DNA from: DASYKS01 sp031404815 | Lineage (GTDB): Bacteria > Acidobacteriota > Thermoanaerobaculia > Multivoradales > UBA5704 | Assembly (NCBI GenBank): GCA_031404815.1 | Contig: JANNIH010000054.1 | Coordinates: 186,001-250,000, forward strand | DNA: 64,000 nt | Direction: 5' to 3' | Part shown: in pieces, positions 62,426-64,000 of the stretch | Layout of the letters: each line of letters starts with the position of its first letter | Position numbering within the stretch: position 1 is the stretch's first letter | Notes under the pieces: generated by a model | Seen by the model: the letters and a program-made list of their open reading frames with translations, nothing else | The model's database searches: none | What the model was told of the DNA's origin: nothing | Program-made: the position numbers and the translations under genes

Positions 62426-63733
62426 TCAGACCGTCGGCAGCCGACGCTCCCGAGAGAGATGGTTCGACAGATGATGAGCGAGGCCGAGGGTGAGACGCTC
62501 TTCCTCACAGGCTTTCTGAAAGAGTAGAAGTGAAGCGATCGCTTCCCGGTGGATCGCACGATCTTCGAGGATCGGGAGAATTTCAATTGCGAGTTCTTTC
62601 AAGTCACCGAGCCGGGAGGATTGGGCGTAAAGAATCGCGAGATCCAGGCATACCAAGGCGGCGTCATACCCCATGCGCCGCTCCAGAAATTGCGTTTGGA
62701 CCTTGCGCAGGAGCTGCTCCGCGAGTTCGGACTGGCCCCGATGGATGCGAAGCTTCGCCTCATGCCACGAGAGGCGAATGAGGTCCAGATCGGTGCCCAG
62801 CCTTCGCGCGAGCGCGTATACGGTGGGCAGCAAAGCTTCCGCCTCGTCGAGTAGATCGCTCTGAATCAGGCTACCGAGCAGGTTGTGGTGCAGGACAAGA
62901 TCGAGCCGTGGCTCCCGCTCCGGTGTGATCATGGCGGCCGCCCGGCGCAGATGCGGGATGGCCTGGGCAGGCTTGCCCATTTCGAGCAGCGTGTGCGCTT
63001 TTTCCAGATAAGCGCGCCCGGCGAGATGGCTATCGTGCGCCGATAGGTCTTCGCGGTAGATCGAGATCGCCCGGTCGATCAAGCAGAGGGCCTCGCCGAA
63101 GCGGCGCTGATCGCGCCGGAGCGCCGCCTTCAAACCGAGCAGCTCGGCCTCGATCCGGAGGTTGCCGGTGCCGCTCGCCGCCATCTGATTTTCGGCGAGT
63201 CGGAACGCGTCCTCGGCGCTCCGCAGCTCGCCGAGCACGCGGCGGGCGTTTCCGAGGTGGGCATAGGCGCGCGCCTGCAGATCGAGCACCCAGGCGATGT
63301 CGTACGCGGGTCCTAAATGGAGAGCGATCTGGACCGCGAGCTCCGCGGCATCGACCGCCCGACCCGGATCTTCGAGCGCTTCGCGTCGGCTCCTCCGGAG
63401 CAGCAGCTGGCAGAGACCCCAGGTCTGTAGGTCCCCCCGCACGCGAACCGCGCGGTGCTGGTCGTCGAAGGGCAACCGATCGAGCTCGGCGAGGAGATCG
63501 CCGGCCTCGCGCGCCTCGACGGCGACCATTTCGTCCCAGTGTCCGAGCTCTTCGAGCAGCGTGGTGATCTGGGCCGCCGTGCGCTTGCAGGTCGGACAGG
63601 AGGAGAGAAGATGGGGAACGACGGTGCGCAGCACCTCTTCATGCTCCATACGACCCGACAGCCAGCGCGCGAGCGCCTCGAGGTCCGGGTGCGATTCCAC
63701 GAGCGATTCGACCAAAGGACTGCCCTCCCACAA
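62426..63733 (-). CDS. CPxC-finger plus TPR-repeat protein
   Basis: A 435-residue protein. An N-terminal short helical region ends in HLLSSCPTCKRTAAQI, a CPxC motif with an upstream His (VPHLL), as in anti-sigma-like zinc-finger domains. Then come about five TPR-type helical pairs (for example DLQARAYAHLGNARRVLGELRSAEDAFRLAENQMAA and RDQRRFGEALCLIDRAISIYREDL). The start is a TTG at 63733 with no strong ribosome site; a GTG or a later start cannot be excluded. A shorter relative is at 51153-52016. Function unknown; regulation or protein interaction is likely. Confidence 0.8.
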   Translation of the reverse strand: MWEGSPLVESLVESHPDLEALARWLSGRMEHEEVLRTVVPHLLSSCPTCKRTAAQITTLLEELGHWDEMVAVEAREAGDLLAELDRLPFDDQHRAVRVRGDLQTWGLCQLLLRRSRREALEDPGRAVDAAELAVQIALHLGPAYDIAWVLDLQARAYAHLGNARRVLGELRSAEDAFRLAENQMAASGTGNLRIEAELLGLKAALRRDQRRFGEALCLIDRAISIYREDLSAHDSHLAGRAYLEKAHTLLEMGKPAQAIPHLRRAAAMITPEREPRLDLVLHHNLLGSLIQSDLLDEAEALLPTVYALARRLGTDLDLIRLSWHEAKLRIHRGQSELAEQLLRKVQTQFLERRMGYDAALVCLDLAILYAQSSRLGDLKELAIEILPILEDRAIHREAIASLLLFQKACEEERLTLGLAHHLSNHLSRERRLPTV

Positions 63734-63835
63734 AGAGCGGAAACGAAGTGTTCCCTTTGAAAAGTGCCACCAAAGAGAATCAGTTGCCGCAGAAGGGCAA
63801 TTCGGGACAACAAATTTCCGGAGAGAGAAAGAATC

Positions 63836-64000
63836 TCAGATGATCGGCGTCCCCTCCGACGCGGTCAACTCGCCAAACAGCGTCGAGAGCCGCACGGTCA
63901 TCGGGCCGGGACCCAGGGGAGTGCCGGGGTCCGCCACCCCGATCTTCCGCCCGTCGATTTCACCCACGGCGGCCAGCTCGCCCATGGTGCCGGTACAAAA
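63836..64000 (-). CDS. Branched-chain aminotransferase-like protein, C-terminal part
   Basis: The minus frame gives the last 54 residues up to the stop at 63836: FCTGTMGELAAVGEIDGRKI, then ADPGTPLGPGPMTVRLSTLFGELTASEGTPII. The CTGTMGEL stretch matches class IV PLP aminotransferases such as IlvE, where the phosphate-binding TGT lies near the C-terminus. The rest of the gene is outside the window, so the exact enzyme (branched-chain, D-amino acid or 4-amino-4-deoxychorismate type) cannot be fixed. Confidence 0.8.
   Translation of the reverse strand, partial: FCTGTMGELAAVGEIDGRKIGVADPGTPLGPGPMTVRLSTLFGELTASEGTPII

Overview
The window is a high-GC bacterial chromosome segment around the replication origin. 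It carries dnaA-dnaN-recF-gyrB-gyrA on the plus strand and rpmH-rnpA-yidD-yidC-khpB-rsmG-parA-parB-bactofilin on the minus strand. A near-perfect parS site lies beside rsmG, and a cluster of DnaA-box-like sequences lies between dnaA and dnaN. The gene content (paired DUF2339/DUF3999 genes, TolB-propeller amidohydrolases, CPxC+TPR proteins, bactofilin next to parB) suggests an Acidobacteriota member, perhaps Thermoanaerobaculia. That taxonomic guess is inference and no search was run.

Layout. 1-11.5 kb: end of a TolB-propeller amidohydrolase, a secreted protein with a ribosome-site hairpin, tRNA-Gln, an M14 peptidase, lepA, rsgA, a cytochrome c, dusB and a small membrane protein. 11.5-15.3 kb: tmRNA (tag ANDNFALAA), a PrlF-YhaV type toxin-antitoxin pair directly behind it, mtnA, and a Cys/Met-metabolism PLP enzyme behind a structured leader. 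15.3-20.6 kb: a pseudopilin, a ComEA-like protein, two tandem signal peptidases I, a DUF4845-like protein and a membrane phosphodiesterase-like protein. 20.5-26.9 kb: the rpmH-to-parB cluster, tightly packed and lacking mnmE/mnmG. 27.0-33.6 kb: two tRNA-Ser genes, tadA, then SRP RNA-dnaX-ybaB-recR followed by an aminotransferase, a P-loop protein and a tandem cyclic-nucleotide-binding protein. 33.5-43.9 kb: mutY, then the dnaA/oriC/dnaN/recF/gyrB/gyrA block.

44-64 kb is more mixed: transaldolase, M20 peptidase, CYTH protein, sugar nucleotidyltransferase, HAD phosphatase, a membrane-anchored MutS-like ATPase, a beta-lactamase-fold hydrolase, an SDR, a spermidine-synthase-like membrane protein, DUF3999 with a broken DUF2339 partner, a DUF4442 thioesterase and a GNAT. 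It ends with an unusual NtrC-type ATPase lacking GAFTGA, a small secreted protein, a CPxC/TPR protein and the C-terminal end of a branched-chain aminotransferase.

Functionally the core is replication initiation and segregation (dnaA, oriC, dnaN, recF, gyrase, parAB/parS), membrane-protein and secretion biogenesis (SRP RNA, YidC, LepB) and RNA processing (RnpA, TadA, DusB, RsmG). The least explained parts are the 60.8-63.7 kb regulator/secreted peptide/TPR group, the truncated TPR paralogue at 51-52 kb, and the aminotransferase/P-loop/cNMP operon. No CRISPR array, insertion sequence or prophage was seen.
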